64,000 bases of DNA from NCBI RefSeq assembly GCF_002095475.1, contig NZ_MLFR01000004.1, positions 62,001-126,000 on the forward strand, given 5' to 3'. This document shows, one piece after another, positions 8,908 through 18,770 of this stretch. Each line of letters begins with the position of its first letter. Position 1 is the first letter of the stretch. A program made the translations under genes and the position numbers. A model generated the notes under the pieces. That model was given only the letters and a program-made list of their open reading frames with translations, did not search any database and had not been told where the DNA came from. The stretch comes from Pantoea rwandensis. GTDB taxonomy: Bacteria; Pseudomonadota; Gammaproteobacteria; Enterobacterales; Enterobacteriaceae.

Positions 8908-10092
8908 ATGATGCGCCGCATCATTCTTCCGCTGTTGCTGTTGTGCTTTAGTTTGCTGCTGAGCGCCTGTGGCACGCTGTCGCAAACTTCTGCACCGGTT
9001 GGCGATAAAGTCTATCTCTCCCATGCCACCTTCCATGAAAATGTTGATGACATCGTGCAGCACTACATGCATGAGAAACAGGTGACGGGTATCAGTATCG
9101 CGATCATCCATCAACGCCATCAGCCTAAGTTTTACAGCTTTGGTGTGACGGATGCGGTGCATCGTTATCCCATTACGCCGGATACGCTGTTTGCTCTGGG
9201 CTCGCTGAGTAAGGGAATGACGGCAGAGGTGATCATTGAGTTAGTGGATCGCGGTGAACTGCACTGGGATGACACATTGGCCACATTGTTACCCGCTAAT
9301 GTGCCGCTCAGTGAGGATGCGAAGCGTATCACGCTACTGCAACTGGTGACCCATACCTCAGGCTTACCGCGACAAGACATGGATTTGCCGATGTTTATCA
9401 AATTTATGGCTTACTTGCGTAGCGGTGAGAATTTTTACGGTAACCTGGACAGTGATGCGGTGCTGGGGTATCTGGCCGATTTTACTGCACCTGCCACACC
9501 TGCAGCGCAATACTCTAACCTTGGGTATGCGCTGCTGGGTTATATCCTCAAACATCGATTGCATCAGGACATCGAAACCCTGGCGCAGCGTAATCTGTTT
9601 CAACCGCTTGGCATGACCAGCAGCAGTTTCAAACCGCAAACCTTACCGGGCTATCCCTGGCGCGCGCTGGGACACGCGGGCGATCAGCCCAAATTGATCC
9701 CGCGTGGCGATCTGACGCCGGACTGGGCATTCAGCAACAATATGGTGGCGGCGGCCAGCCTCTACAGCAATGCGCGCGACTTGATTCGCTATCTGGATGC
9801 CCATTTGCAGGCGGGAACTCATGCCTCGCTAAATAAGGCTTTCGCCCAGGTTAACCGCGGTTACGAGCAGCACGGCAATCAGTCGCAGAATATCGCTTGG
9901 GTCACCGATACTTATGGTGAACAGAAGATTACCTATCAAGTGGGCTACATTGGTGGTTACGCCAGTTTTATCGGTTTTGATAAGCAAAACGGTAATGCGA
10001 TTGTGGTGCTGCAGAATGCTTTCAACTGGAGCAACTATCTGGGCATCGCTTTGCTGATGGACCTTGCGCAGAAGAAACCTGTGCAAGAGTGA
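8908..10092 (+). CDS. Serine hydrolase lipoprotein, beta-lactamase/AmpH-like fold
   Basis: This 394-residue protein is in the class C beta-lactamase/penicillin-binding family (PF00144). The signal peptide ends in the lipobox LLSAC, so it is a lipoprotein. The active-site SxxK is in GSLSKGMT, and the second motif YxN is YSNLGYALLG. The third KTG-like motif is replaced by something like VGYIGGYASFIG, as in many esterase/peptidase members. The likely role is cell-wall peptide or ester hydrolysis rather than drug resistance, but the substrate is open. It is preceded by a 143-base gap from the MetQ-like gene, so it is probably a separate unit. Confidence 0.8.
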   Translation: MMRRIILPLLLLCFSLLLSACGTLSQTSAPVGDKVYLSHATFHENVDDIVQHYMHEKQVTGISIAIIHQRHQPKFYSFGVTDAVHRYPITPDTLFALGSLSKGMTAEVIIELVDRGELHWDDTLATLLPANVPLSEDAKRITLLQLVTHTSGLPRQDMDLPMFIKFMAYLRSGENFYGNLDSDAVLGYLADFTAPATPAAQYSNLGYALLGYILKHRLHQDIETLAQRNLFQPLGMTSSSFKPQTLPGYPWRALGHAGDQPKLIPRGDLTPDWAFSNNMVAAASLYSNARDLIRYLDAHLQAGTHASLNKAFAQVNRGYEQHGNQSQNIAWVTDTYGEQKITYQVGYIGGYASFIGFDKQNGNAIVVLQNAFNWSNYLGIALLMDLAQKKPVQE

Positions 10093-10249
10093 ACATGGTT
10101 GCTTGCAATTTTGCTGCGCCAAAAAACGTGCCGGCTGAGTTATGCTGTGCAGCGAAATTTGACGCGCAAAGCGCGCCGGGGGAACCTTCTGCGTGCTGCA
10201 CTTGTCAGTAAATTAGACAGTTAATAATTAACCAGAGTGGAAATCACCA

Positions 10250-10744
10250 ATGCGCAGGACACACGTCACCCTTCTTTCTGCAGGAATTTTTCTGGGCGCT
10301 TTAAGCCTGACTCCAGCCGCACTGGCTGAAGGCGAGCAAACGGATAACGTACCACCGCCACCACAGGTTCAGCAGGTCGCTCCTGATGCACAAAATCAGG
10401 CACCGGCAGCAGATGCACCCGCGAGTACCGAACCGGCTGAATCTTCCGGTGATGTGGCGCCAATTCGTCCATCACAAAATGGCATGCAGGATGCCCCTGC
10501 AGGTCAAAATAATTACGACCTGAATACCATTATCATCGACTATAAAGAGTACAAAGTCGGTGATGTGGTGCCCGATGAGTACCGTAAAAAGCAGTACACC
10601 ATCGTTGAGTGGCAGCCACGCCACCTGTCAGCCCCTCAGCCTGGTACACACTGGGCTTATATCAATGCGAACTACATCCTGATCACCGACGACAGCGGCA
10701 AGATCGTGATGGGCAAATCAGGCGATATCTTCTTTAAAGGCTAA
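10250..10744 (+). CDS. RcnB-family periplasmic protein
   Basis: 164 residues: a signal peptide (cut after ALAEG region), a proline/alanine/glutamine-rich low-complexity linker (about residues 28-80), then a small C-terminal domain with DEYRKKQYTIVEWQPRHL and GTHWAYINANYILI. This matches the RcnB family (nickel/cobalt homeostasis protein RcnB of E. coli is the named member). There is no metal exporter gene next to it, so a role in metal homeostasis is only suggested by the family. Confidence 0.75.
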   Translation: MRRTHVTLLSAGIFLGALSLTPAALAEGEQTDNVPPPPQVQQVAPDAQNQAPAADAPASTEPAESSGDVAPIRPSQNGMQDAPAGQNNYDLNTIIIDYKEYKVGDVVPDEYRKKQYTIVEWQPRHLSAPQPGTHWAYINANYILITDDSGKIVMGKSGDIFFKG

Positions 10745-10754
10745 TCCCTTGTCG

Positions 10755-10776
10755 CGGCGGCTTACGGGCCGCCGTT
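10755..10776 (+). terminator. Hairpin between convergent rcnB-like and mocR genes
   Basis: CGGCGGC (10755-10761) pairs perfectly with GCCGCCG (10768-10774) over a six-base loop, then TTATT. It touches the stop of the opposing regulator gene, so it may end transcription from both sides. Confidence 0.55.
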
Positions 10777-12256
10777 ATTGCATCGATAAATACTGTGCGA
10801 TATGGGCAACGCCAGCCATAATCTGGCTGGTACTGGTATTGCCGTATCCCAGCACCAATCCTTGTTGTTTCTCTTCCCCTAAATAAAACCCCGAGAGTGC
10901 ACCCGGTGCATAGCCACAGGTGTTCAAACGATCGATCAGTCTCCCGTCCTGTTGTTTATCAGACAGAGATAGCACCAGATGCATGCCACATTCGCCTCCT
11001 AATAATGAAACCTGTGCTCCAAACGTTTGCTGTAGGGCTTGACGCAGACTGGCCTGGCGCTGGCGATAGAGGCGACGCATTTTACTGAGGTGACGGCTGA
11101 AATCGCCGTTGCGTATAAACAGAGCCAGTGCCTGCTGTTCGGGGCGATTTCCCCCGCGCAGCAACTCATGTAATGCGGGACGCAGCAGCGGTAATAGCTG
11201 TGAGGGCAGCACCATAAAACCGATTCGCAGTGCCGGAAACAGCGTTTTACTGAATGAACCTACGTAAATCACCGGTGAGGGTTGCAGCATCCCTTGCATC
11301 GCAGCAATCGGTTCGCCGCTGTAGCGGAAATCGCTGTCGTAATCATCTTCAATAATCCATGTCTGGTGCCGTTGCGCGGCGGCCAGGAGGGCTAGACGGC
11401 GCGGCGCACTCATCACCACACCAGTAGGATATTGATGGGTGGGGGTGGTGTAGATCAGTCGCGGTGGGCATTGTTGCCAGTCGCTGGATCGGGGCGCTAA
11501 ACCCTGCGCATCCACTGGAATGGGTTCTATCTGCATATCTCCCAGTCGCATCGCCGCTTTTGCTCCGCGATAACCTGGTTCCTCTATCCAACCGATATCG
11601 CCACGCTGACTCAGCAGTGAAACGCATAATGTCAGCGCTTGCTGTGCCCCTTCGGTGATAACGATTTGCTCAGGTGAGCAACGCACGCCGCGCGCCATAG
11701 CCAGGTGCTGGGCAAGCGCCTCGCGAAGCGAACGCTCACCCAGTGGATCGCCATAACCTAACAGCTGTTGTGGCGAGTGCTGCATCACACGATTGAGTGC
11801 GCGTCGCCACTGTGCCAGCGGGAAATGTGCCAACGATGGAACGCCAGGGCGTAATGCCATCTCTTGGACCAAGACGCGATGGGATGAGCGAAGTGCGTTA
11901 ACGCGTGGTGAGAGCAGAATATCGCCATGGCTGGTTTCAGCATCAGGAGTCAGGGGCAATTGTGCGATGGGGCTAATGTAGCTTCCCTGACGATCGCTGA
12001 TCAAAAAGCCCTCAGCCTGGAGCTGTGCCCAAACCGCGGTAACCGTATTGCGTGACACCTGCAAATCCGTAGCCAATTGGCGCGTCGCGGGTAAACGTGT
12101 CCCTGCTGAGAGGGTACCTGCCAAAATGGCTTGTTTAATGCGCTGAAATAGCTGCTGTTGTAGCGTCAGATTCTGGTGGATATTCAATGGCGCTAACAAG
12201 AACGTATGCAGTTCACTTTCATTCATGGCGATATGTCGTGGCTCTATGAATTTCAT
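10775..12256 (-). CDS. MocR-type regulator (GntR winged helix fused to aminotransferase domain)
   Basis: A 493-residue fusion. The GntR DNA-binding domain covers about residues 25-95 (IKQAILAGTLSAGTRLPATRQLATDLQVSRNTVTAV shortened here to its start). A class I PLP aminotransferase-like domain follows to the end, with the PLP lysine in GSFSKTLFPALR and YGDPLGERSLREAL near the start of the fold. Proteins of this type (PdxR, GabR) sense PLP or amino compounds. It is divergent from the GNAT gene (75-bp gap), which it probably regulates. A second possible start is the ATG at 12226 (MNESELHTF); neither has a clear ribosome site. Confidence 0.88.
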   Translation of the reverse strand: MKFIEPRHIAMNESELHTFLLAPLNIHQNLTLQQQLFQRIKQAILAGTLSAGTRLPATRQLATDLQVSRNTVTAVWAQLQAEGFLISDRQGSYISPIAQLPLTPDAETSHGDILLSPRVNALRSSHRVLVQEMALRPGVPSLAHFPLAQWRRALNRVMQHSPQQLLGYGDPLGERSLREALAQHLAMARGVRCSPEQIVITEGAQQALTLCVSLLSQRGDIGWIEEPGYRGAKAAMRLGDMQIEPIPVDAQGLAPRSSDWQQCPPRLIYTTPTHQYPTGVVMSAPRRLALLAAAQRHQTWIIEDDYDSDFRYSGEPIAAMQGMLQPSPVIYVGSFSKTLFPALRIGFMVLPSQLLPLLRPALHELLRGGNRPEQQALALFIRNGDFSRHLSKMRRLYRQRQASLRQALQQTFGAQVSLLGGECGMHLVLSLSDKQQDGRLIDRLNTCGYAPGALSGFYLGEEKQQGLVLGYGNTSTSQIMAGVAHIAQYLSMQ

Positions 12257-12331
12257 CGAATGTGGTGCTTTTTAACATGCCAGTAAAGTGGCACGCTGTG
12301 CAACAAGCTTTCACTGACGGGGAATGGAACG

Positions 12332-13036
12332 ATGACGCAACACATCAATGAGTACGGACAACCTATCGGCGCACCACTACCAGAATGGCAACCTCGCCAG
12401 TGGCCCGGCTATGAGGTTTTCACGGGGCAATACTGTCGTCTTGAGCCGTTAAGTGCGGAACGTCATGGTCGGGAGCTTTATGCCGCTTATTCACAGGCGA
12501 ACGATGGACGGGACTGGACCTATATGTTTGCTGCGCCGTTTGCCGATGAGGAGGCCTATCTGGCTTATGCCAAAAACATCGAGCAAGGACGCGATCCGAT
12601 GCATTTCGCGGTGATTGATGTGCAAAGCCAGCGTGCAGTGGGGACGCTGGCGTTGATGCGAATTGATGCCAAGAATGGTGCAGTTGAAGTTGGCCATGTG
12701 GCTTTCTCGCCGTTACTTAAGCAAACCTGTATGGCAACAGAGGCGCATTATCTGCTGATGCGGTATGCCTTTGACCAGCTCGGTTATCGCCGCTACGAAT
12801 GGAAATGTGACAGCTGTAACCAGCCTTCACGTAAAGCAGCACTACGACTGGGCTTCCAGTTAGAAGGCATTTTCCGCCAAGCCGTTGTTTACAAAGGCCG
12901 TAACCGTGATACCTGTTGGTTCTCTATGATTGACGCTGAATGGCCGCAATTGAAGCAGGCATTTGAACGCTGGCTGGCGGTGGAGAATTTTCATGCGGAT
13001 GGAACGCAGCGCGCGAAATTGGAGGCGCTGCGATAA
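12332..13036 (+). CDS. GNAT family N-acetyltransferase (RimJ/RimL-like)
   Basis: A 234-residue cytosolic acetyltransferase. An Acetyltransf_3-type domain (about residues 30-195) contains VGTLALMRIDAKNGAVEVGHVAFSP broken into strand-helix order and the helix SRKAALRLGFQLEG, which packs acetyl-CoA. Proteins of this subgroup acetylate small molecules or protein N termini; the target is unknown. It is divergent from the MocR regulator, which suggests the MocR ligand is related to its substrate. Confidence 0.85.
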   Translation: MTQHINEYGQPIGAPLPEWQPRQWPGYEVFTGQYCRLEPLSAERHGRELYAAYSQANDGRDWTYMFAAPFADEEAYLAYAKNIEQGRDPMHFAVIDVQSQRAVGTLALMRIDAKNGAVEVGHVAFSPLLKQTCMATEAHYLLMRYAFDQLGYRRYEWKCDSCNQPSRKAALRLGFQLEGIFRQAVVYKGRNRDTCWFSMIDAEWPQLKQAFERWLAVENFHADGTQRAKLEALR

Positions 13037-13048
13037 ATACGCTTTGAA

Positions 13049-13068
13049 AGCCGGGCGCGTGCCCGGCT
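13049..13068. terminator. Hairpin terminator between convergent GNAT and coiled-coil genes
   Basis: AGCCGGGC (13049-13056) and GCCCGGCT (13061-13068) form a perfect 8-bp stem with a GCGT loop, followed by CTTGATT. It is placed 12 bases after the acetyltransferase stop. Confidence 0.7.
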
Positions 13069-13074
13069 CTTGAT

Positions 13075-13662
13075 TCATTGGCTTAAAATATATTTGGTCG
13101 TCATCGCGATTAAGGCAGTCGCAATGGTCAACAGGATGCGTCGTATCCAGACATTATCTTGCTTCAACTCAGTAAAACCAATCTGCATACGTTGATCTAA
13201 GTCGCTCAGCTTAACGTCCTGCTTATTGAGCCTTTCGTCTACTTTTTCAAATCTATGGTCGATCTTATCGAATTTTTCATCGATTTTATCAAACTTCTCA
13301 TCGATTTTAACGAACTTCTCATCAATTTTATCGAACTTCTCATCGATTTTAATGAATCTCTCATCGATTTTATCGAATCTTTCATCAATCTTAATGAATT
13401 TCTCGTCGATTTTGTCAAATCGTTGATTCACGTTCTTTTCAAACTTATCGAAGCGCCCTTCCAGGGAATCGAGACGATGGGTCGTCGCGCTTTGTACTCG
13501 CGCCATGCCTTCCATGGCTTGTGATAAATCGAATTTAGTTAGGGCGTTTTCTTGCTGCATATCTGCAAAAATCTCAACCAACACTTCAGCCTGCTTGTCG
13601 GCTACGCCCGCATCTTGCAGTGCTTTATAAGCCTTATGCGTGTTCATCATCGTGAGTATCAT
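13075..13662 (-). CDS. Membrane-anchored coiled-coil protein with KIDE-type heptad repeats
   Basis: About 195 residues. The N-terminal part (residues 1-65) is helical and recalls DUF1640/CCDC90-like proteins (VLVEIFADMQ, LDSLEGRFDKFE). The centre consists of about ten 7-residue units of the form F(D/I/V)KIDE(K/R), a continuous coiled coil. One C-terminal membrane helix follows (ILLTIATALIAMTTKYIL), so it is probably tail-anchored in the inner membrane with the coil in the cytoplasm. The start at 13662 has AGAGG seven bases before it; ATGs at 13650 and 13647 are alternatives. No function is known. It is flanked by terminators and so is a single-gene unit. Confidence 0.75.
   Translation of the reverse strand: MILTMMNTHKAYKALQDAGVADKQAEVLVEIFADMQQENALTKFDLSQAMEGMARVQSATTHRLDSLEGRFDKFEKNVNQRFDKIDEKFIKIDERFDKIDERFIKIDEKFDKIDEKFVKIDEKFDKIDEKFDKIDHRFEKVDERLNKQDVKLSDLDQRMQIGFTELKQDNVWIRRILLTIATALIAMTTKYILSQ
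13246..13432 (-). repeat. 21-bp tandem repeats encoding coiled-coil heptads
   Basis: Near-identical 21-base units (core TCATCGATTTTATC on the + strand) run through the middle of the coiled-coil gene, about nine copies with few differences. As the unit is a multiple of three, gain or loss would change the coil length by seven residues. Confidence 0.8.
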
Positions 13663-13797
13663 CCTTATTACCTCTGGTATCGTTCCGTGAAAACGCAGCG
13701 TATCCAGAGGGTGATAGTTTCTCAATGGTATGATTTGGATTTTGCGCGCCGTCTCGATAAAAATCAATGCTTACAATGAGTAACGTGATTTGCTAAT

Positions 13798-13824
13798 AAA
13801 AAAGGCCTGCGCGTTGGCAGGCCT
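13798..13824 (-). terminator. Rho-independent terminator of opgB
   Basis: AGGCCTGC (13803-13810) and GCAGGCCT (13817-13824) form a perfect 8-bp stem. Read on the minus strand, it is followed by a run of T (the A-run 13798-13803). It lies 19 bases past the opgB stop. Confidence 0.85.
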
Positions 13825-13842
13825 GTGATGACGACAAAAAAG

Positions 13843-16140
13843 TTAGTCTTGCGGCTGTGGAATAATTTTTATATCCACCATGCCAATACCCAATTTACGC
13901 GGATCCTGCCCGGTGATATTGCCCACGTTGGAGAGTTGCGGTTCTGGCGGTGTGATCATCAGGTTATGGCTGCCCTGAGGATTGCTGAAATGCAATGTGG
14001 TGGTCGAAAAGTCATCGCCCAGATTCAGCATCTGCTCTTCATCTCCTACGCGAACTGGGATGGGCCGATGCGCATTTGGGCCGAAGGCGCGCGCAGTAAT
14101 CACCACATCAAAACGAGCGGGCAGGGGATCGACATATTCGATGTTCACTTCCGGTGCCAAATTTGCATTAGACCAGCGTCCCCAGCTTTCGGGGCGAGAA
14201 ATGCCTGTAAAACTCTTCACACTCTCCGGTGCGCCCGGCACAGTAAGCAGGAAACTGGCGGCTTGATAGCGGATCGCGTTGTCTTCCACGCGTATTTGCT
14301 GCTCATTCAATTGATAAGTGGCTGCGCTCACTTCAGTTTGTGGGAAATTGACTTTGCCTTTCCATAATGGCTTATCAATGCGCGTCACTGCAGGTTTTGC
14401 TCCCATCTGGCCCATCGCCAGGCAAAGATCGGTTGAGAGTGCCAAATCAGGCTGCCACAACCGTCCCATTTTGAAACAGCGATCGACCCACACGAATTTA
14501 TCTGATGAGGTGAAATCCGCAAGCTGGTAACGGAGCGGCGCTGAGTATTCCCCTTCGGGCAGCGGTTCAACGTGGTCTTTATTAATACGGAACAGAATGG
14601 GCAACTTGAAGGTTGAGCCCGAGAAGTTAAAGGTATTCTTCTGTTGATCGATGGTAAACGCATCCAGCTTTTTGGGGAAATTCCATAACTGAATGATATC
14701 CGCCTTCCACGCCGTGACTTTCTGCGCCATGTCGGCAAACTGTGTCGATAACGAGTTTGAGGACAACCCGCTGCGTCCCAAACCTATGGCGTTATCCCCG
14801 CCAAGAATATCCAGCACCGTTGCCCCGTTATCCAGCGTACTGCGCTTGCTCTCCAGCACTTCAGCCTGTGGTTGATCACCACGGATCACCATAAACAGAT
14901 CGCGACGTGGCTGCTTAATCAGATACTGATGCGCGGTATTATTCATCGCGAGATGATCAGAACTCACTACGATGATGGTGTTTTTAAACCACGGGGAGGC
15001 TTTGATGCGTTCAATCAGTCGTGCCACATGTTCCTGCGAGCAGGCCACTGCGCTAAAGGATTGGTTAGGTTTGCCGTCATAGCTGTAACTTTTTCGTTGG
15101 CAGGTACGCGAAATAAAACCATCAGGATGATGGGTGTCCACTGTCAGCGTGAATAAGGCAAAACGCTTCTGCTGACGCGACAGCTCCTCATATTTCTCAA
15201 ACACCTCATCCATGACCGTGTCATCGTAATAGCCCCAGTTATTGCGATAGCTGGGATCGGCCACGCGGCTTTGCAGCTCTTGGGAACCGTACATCTGCGT
15301 TGGCGAGAAACCATGAGAGAGCAGGAACGTATCTTTGCCGGCAAAGCGCAAGTCGGCACCTTGAATAAACCAGTTTTCATAGCCTGAGTTTTTCAGAATG
15401 TCGCCCAGACAGATATTCTGCGGATAGAAGCTGGAGAGCGAGGCCGAGGCATTGCCATCGAAAGGAGCAAATAAAGGAATACCGCACTGTGAAGCGACCA
15501 TACCTGCAATGGTGTAGTCGGTGCCGGGCAGCTGCTCGGTCTCGCTGAAGTCGATGCTTTGATCCTTTTCACGACTCAGCTCCGGCGCTAATCCTGGAAA
15601 GGCTTGCTGGTCGAAATAAGTGCGTTCAAGACTTTCACCGTAGATGTAGACCAGATTGAGTTTCGGATTGGCAATCACCTTATTGGGTGTTTTGTAATAG
15701 TTCTCAAAATCGGAGTCGGCGAGCTGTGCATGTGAGGCAATAAGATCTTTCACCTGGCGGAAGGCTGGGGTGGTTTGCACCGAACCGGCGGCGCAAGCCA
15801 TCGCCAGTAAACTCCAACCTAAATGATGTGGCCGTTTACGACGGCGCAGTAGCCAGGAAAGCAGGTAGAACAATAAAAACAGGCCAATGATTAATCCAAT
15901 GGCAGGCACCACATATTTACTGACTCCCGCACCGGTCAAACTGTTGGTGAGTGTATAGAGCACAGCATCATTAATGCCATCACCGGTGAAATAGTTGCTG
16001 GCGAAGAGCGTGGCGTTAAGAATGATAAAGAGAGAGAGCAGCAGCAGAATCAGGCTAAACCAGAATTTATTTCGCCCGGCTTTGTAAGAGTAAACGGCAA
16101 TCGCAGCCAAAAAGAGTACAACCGAAACTATCTCGGACAA
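13843..16140 (-). CDS. opgB: Phosphoglycerol transferase I (OpgB/MdoB)
   Basis: OpgB transfers phosphoglycerol from phosphatidylglycerol to osmoregulated periplasmic glucans in the inner membrane. The 765 residues match the E. coli length (763). There are membrane helices at the N terminus (about residues 2-110), then a periplasmic sulfatase-fold domain with the metal site around [11 protein letters not shown], the catalytic threonine region [25 protein letters not shown] and SSDHLAMNN. The C-terminal part ends [11 protein letters not shown] as in OpgB. It is monocistronic with its own terminator. Confidence 0.97.
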   Translation of the reverse strand: MSEIVSVVLFLAAIAVYSYKAGRNKFWFSLILLLLSLFIILNATLFASNYFTGDGINDAVLYTLTNSLTGAGVSKYVVPAIGLIIGLFLLFYLLSWLLRRRKRPHHLGWSLLAMACAAGSVQTTPAFRQVKDLIASHAQLADSDFENYYKTPNKVIANPKLNLVYIYGESLERTYFDQQAFPGLAPELSREKDQSIDFSETEQLPGTDYTIAGMVASQCGIPLFAPFDGNASASLSSFYPQNICLGDILKNSGYENWFIQGADLRFAGKDTFLLSHGFSPTQMYGSQELQSRVADPSYRNNWGYYDDTVMDEVFEKYEELSRQQKRFALFTLTVDTHHPDGFISRTCQRKSYSYDGKPNQSFSAVACSQEHVARLIERIKASPWFKNTIIVVSSDHLAMNNTAHQYLIKQPRRDLFMVIRGDQPQAEVLESKRSTLDNGATVLDILGGDNAIGLGRSGLSSNSLSTQFADMAQKVTAWKADIIQLWNFPKKLDAFTIDQQKNTFNFSGSTFKLPILFRINKDHVEPLPEGEYSAPLRYQLADFTSSDKFVWVDRCFKMGRLWQPDLALSTDLCLAMGQMGAKPAVTRIDKPLWKGKVNFPQTEVSAATYQLNEQQIRVEDNAIRYQAASFLLTVPGAPESVKSFTGISRPESWGRWSNANLAPEVNIEYVDPLPARFDVVITARAFGPNAHRPIPVRVGDEEQMLNLGDDFSTTTLHFSNPQGSHNLMITPPEPQLSNVGNITGQDPRKLGIGMVDIKIIPQPQD

Positions 16141-16350
16141 GGTCAGATCCTCACATTGAAGAGTGACGCAATCCTTGCGCCCACGGCCCTCTTTGGGGGT
16201 TATGCGTCAATTTATCTGGGCTGTCACAGTGCTGCAACATAACAACACAGATTTGTGCGACACATTCCGATTCGTTTAATGCGGGTTTAGGCTGACTATG
16301 GTTTGAGCTGGCAGCACTGCAATCGCGCTACCAGCGAGGGGGGAGGGAGA

Positions 16351-16740
16351 TTAGAGTTTGCCAGTGAGATACTGTGCTTCACCGTCAGCAAAGCTCCAGT
16401 CGCCTTTGCTGTTGGTGATAAAACTAATCATCAGATCGGTGCCCTTTACGCCACAATTTTCTAAAAGCTCGCGTGCCAACTCTGCCATGAAAAGTGTCTT
16501 TTGTTCTTCACTTCTTGGGCTGGTGTAGACGCGCACCATCACCAGGTTATCGGTACGCTCAAAGCCCAAGCCAGTATCCTGAAAAACCATTTGATAGCCT
16601 TTGTTTTCATGAACAATCTGGTAACGATCACGTTCTGGAACTTTAAAGGCGGTGAGTACGGCACGATGTGCGGCATCCAGCAATGTGCGGATTTCTGATT
16701 CAGAACGGCCCTGAATAACGTCAAATGTCAGTAACGGCAT
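16351..16740 (-). CDS. Tautomerase family protein (4-oxalocrotonate tautomerase-like)
   Basis: About 129 residues. Starting at the ATG at 16740 puts the catalytic Pro directly after Met (MPLLTFDVIQGRS), as the family requires; the upstream ATG at 16764 would bury it and is rejected. The fold is a long tautomerase (Tautomerase_2 type) with RVYTSPRSEEQKTLF and the LISFITNSKGDWSF end. It should isomerise enols or related compounds. It is divergent from a LysR gene, its likely regulator. Confidence 0.85.
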   Translation of the reverse strand: MPLLTFDVIQGRSESEIRTLLDAAHRAVLTAFKVPERDRYQIVHENKGYQMVFQDTGLGFERTDNLVMVRVYTSPRSEEQKTLFMAELARELLENCGVKGTDLMISFITNSKGDWSFADGEAQYLTGKL

Positions 16741-16860
16741 AAATAAACCCTCGTTTTTGCTCACAAGATAAGAGTAGGATGTGGCTCTATGCTGCCGCTT
16801 GCTGCAGGAAAGAAAAAGCGCGCTGGTTGAAATGATTATTTATTATTTTGAACAATCCAT

Positions 16861-17784
16861 ATGAAAGAAATGAAAACTGATGCGCTCTGGGTGCATTTGC
16901 ATTGGCTTACGGTCCTGGCTGAACTGGGCAGTTTTACCCGTGCAGCTGAACGATTAGATGTCAGCAAAGCCGCCATGAGCCAAAAAATTAAAGAGCTGGA
17001 AGAGATGGCGGGGGTTTCGCTGGTGCAGCGCACCACGCGCAGTGTGCGCTTAACCTCGGCTGGGGAAAAGTTGGTGGATGAGTTGCGAGATCCCTTTGCG
17101 CGCATCGCACAGAGCTTTTTCAGCGTACGTGATGAAGCCGGTCCAGTGCGCGGCATGGTAAGAGTGAGTGCGCCAGTGGCCTTTGCACGCCAGCAACTGG
17201 TGCCGATCATTGGCGATTTTTTGCGGGAATACCCGCAGGTGCGTCTGCAGTTGGATGTCACTGATCGTCTGGTCTCTCTCGGCAGCGAAGGATTTGATCT
17301 GGTTATTCGTCACAGCCAGACGCTACCGGAAACGCATGTTGCATTGCCGCTGTGTGAGACGCATGCGTTATTAGTCGCCTCGCCGGCCTATCTGGCCCAA
17401 AACGGTGTACCCCAAACGCCTGAAGCACTCCAGCAGCACAACTGTTTGTACTATCCGCGCGGGCTTGAGTCGCCACAATGGCGCTTCCGTGCAGTAAGCG
17501 GAGGCCAGGAAACGGTTCAGGTCAAAATTCTGGGCAATTTTGCGACCAACAACAGCGAGTCAATCCGTGATGCCGCGTTGCAAGGCTTAGGGATTGCCAT
17601 GCTGCCGGATTTCAGCGCCACGGCGGCGTTGGCGGCAGGGACGTTGCAACAGGTTTTACCCCAGTGGCAAGCCGTTGATGCCTTTGCCGATCGATTATGG
17701 GTGGTGCGCCCGTATGCCGCACAAGTCCCTCGGGCGGTCACCACCTTTATTCACTGGCTACGCGCGCGCTTTGTTGATGGATGA
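16861..17784 (+). CDS. LysR family transcriptional regulator
   Basis: 307 residues: an N-terminal winged helix-turn-helix (GSFTRAAERLDVSKAAMSQKIK) and a LysR substrate-binding domain of the CrgA/DsdC-like group (VRGMVRVSAPVAFARQQL, LGSEGFDLVIRHS, GLGIAMLPDF). It is divergent from the tautomerase gene, the common layout for LysR control of a small catabolic enzyme. Its last 27 bases overlap the end of the convergent glycosyltransferase gene. Confidence 0.87.
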   Translation: MKEMKTDALWVHLHWLTVLAELGSFTRAAERLDVSKAAMSQKIKELEEMAGVSLVQRTTRSVRLTSAGEKLVDELRDPFARIAQSFFSVRDEAGPVRGMVRVSAPVAFARQQLVPIIGDFLREYPQVRLQLDVTDRLVSLGSEGFDLVIRHSQTLPETHVALPLCETHALLVASPAYLAQNGVPQTPEALQQHNCLYYPRGLESPQWRFRAVSGGQETVQVKILGNFATNNSESIRDAALQGLGIAMLPDFSATAALAAGTLQQVLPQWQAVDAFADRLWVVRPYAAQVPRAVTTFIHWLRARFVDG

Positions 17785-18770
17785 GGCCAACGCTGGAGGT
17801 GTATGAGGTTGCATCATTTCACCCAGCAGGCTGCTGCGATTGTAGTTGCCCAGGCGCAGGTTGAAATCGAGGTGCAATTGCTCATTTCCGCTCAGTTTTA
17901 TCACCGGCGGTGGCGTCATGGGCCGCTGGTTGAATAATACCGTGTGAGCAAAGGTTTCACTTTTCCAGCCGCTCAGGCGTTGATAGTAGTAAGCATTGGC
18001 CTCGCACTTACGTAAGAACAGATTCACGCGGCGATATTCACGCATTGCCGCTTGCTGTGCCAGCGAGCCTAACTGCTGCTGGGGGTGCTCAATTTTCTGC
18101 GTCAACAGCGCATAGTCATCACGCTTTTTAAGTTCATTAAAATAATTCTGCTCACCCAGATGTTTGATTGGCGCATACTGTTTCTGCCACTCACGAATAA
18201 ACGGATTATTGGGTGCGGCGGCGAGGAACCAGTTTTCAATCACCGGGGCCAGGTAATTGACGGTGGAAATTTCACGATAATAACCAATCACATCCATACG
18301 ACGTTCTTGATGTGCGCGATGTACCCATGAAAGGTCTTCAAATAACAGTGTACTGCAATCAATCGCAATGCCGCCGTAACGTAATAAAAGCTCCAGACGA
18401 ATCACTTCACTTTTTTGTTGTTCTGTTAATTGGGTAGAAGTAAAAACAAAGTCAGGCAGAACTTCTTTCACCGTTAAACGATTTAATAAATAAATATCGT
18501 GATCGGGATTATCTTTTCGCAACTTTTGAATATTTAGCATCATTGATTTGGGTAAATACTCATTGTCCCAATACAACCAGACTTTTTTTGGGATTTCTGG
18601 TAAAGCTTTCTCGCCAGAAAACAACAAGATATTATCCTCTTCGTTAGGATCGTATTCCGGCGCGCAGAGCGAAGTATGCTGTTTTTTTGCAGTAATGTCT
18701 GGCTAATAAAAGCAATTCTTTTCCAGTTATGCCACAGCGCACGCGCTGGCTGGAGGCGTTTTGTATTCAT
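17758..18770 (-). pseudogene. Capsular polysaccharide synthesis-type glycosyltransferase, frameshifted at an A7 tract
   Basis: The main frame (17758-18627 and upstream to about 18690) carries a glycosyltransferase sugar-binding domain: KKVWLYWDNEYLPKSM, SEVIRLELLLRYGGIAIDCS (a DxD-like acceptor region) and WFLAAAPNNPFIREW, as in Caps_synth/GT32-like enzymes. The start MNTKRLQPARALWHNWKRIAF with good codon sense lies in another frame (to 18770). The two join at a run of seven T (18682-18688, A7 on the coding strand). Eight A would give one 337-residue protein. Either a real frameshift, slippage control, or a consensus error. The enzyme would add a sugar to surface polysaccharide. A near-consensus RcsAB box lies upstream. 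Confidence 0.7.

Noticed and set aside
13226..13524. Ile/Phe/Ser-rich open frames antisense to the heptad repeats
   Set aside because: They are mirror frames of the 21-bp repeats, with no independent coding signal.
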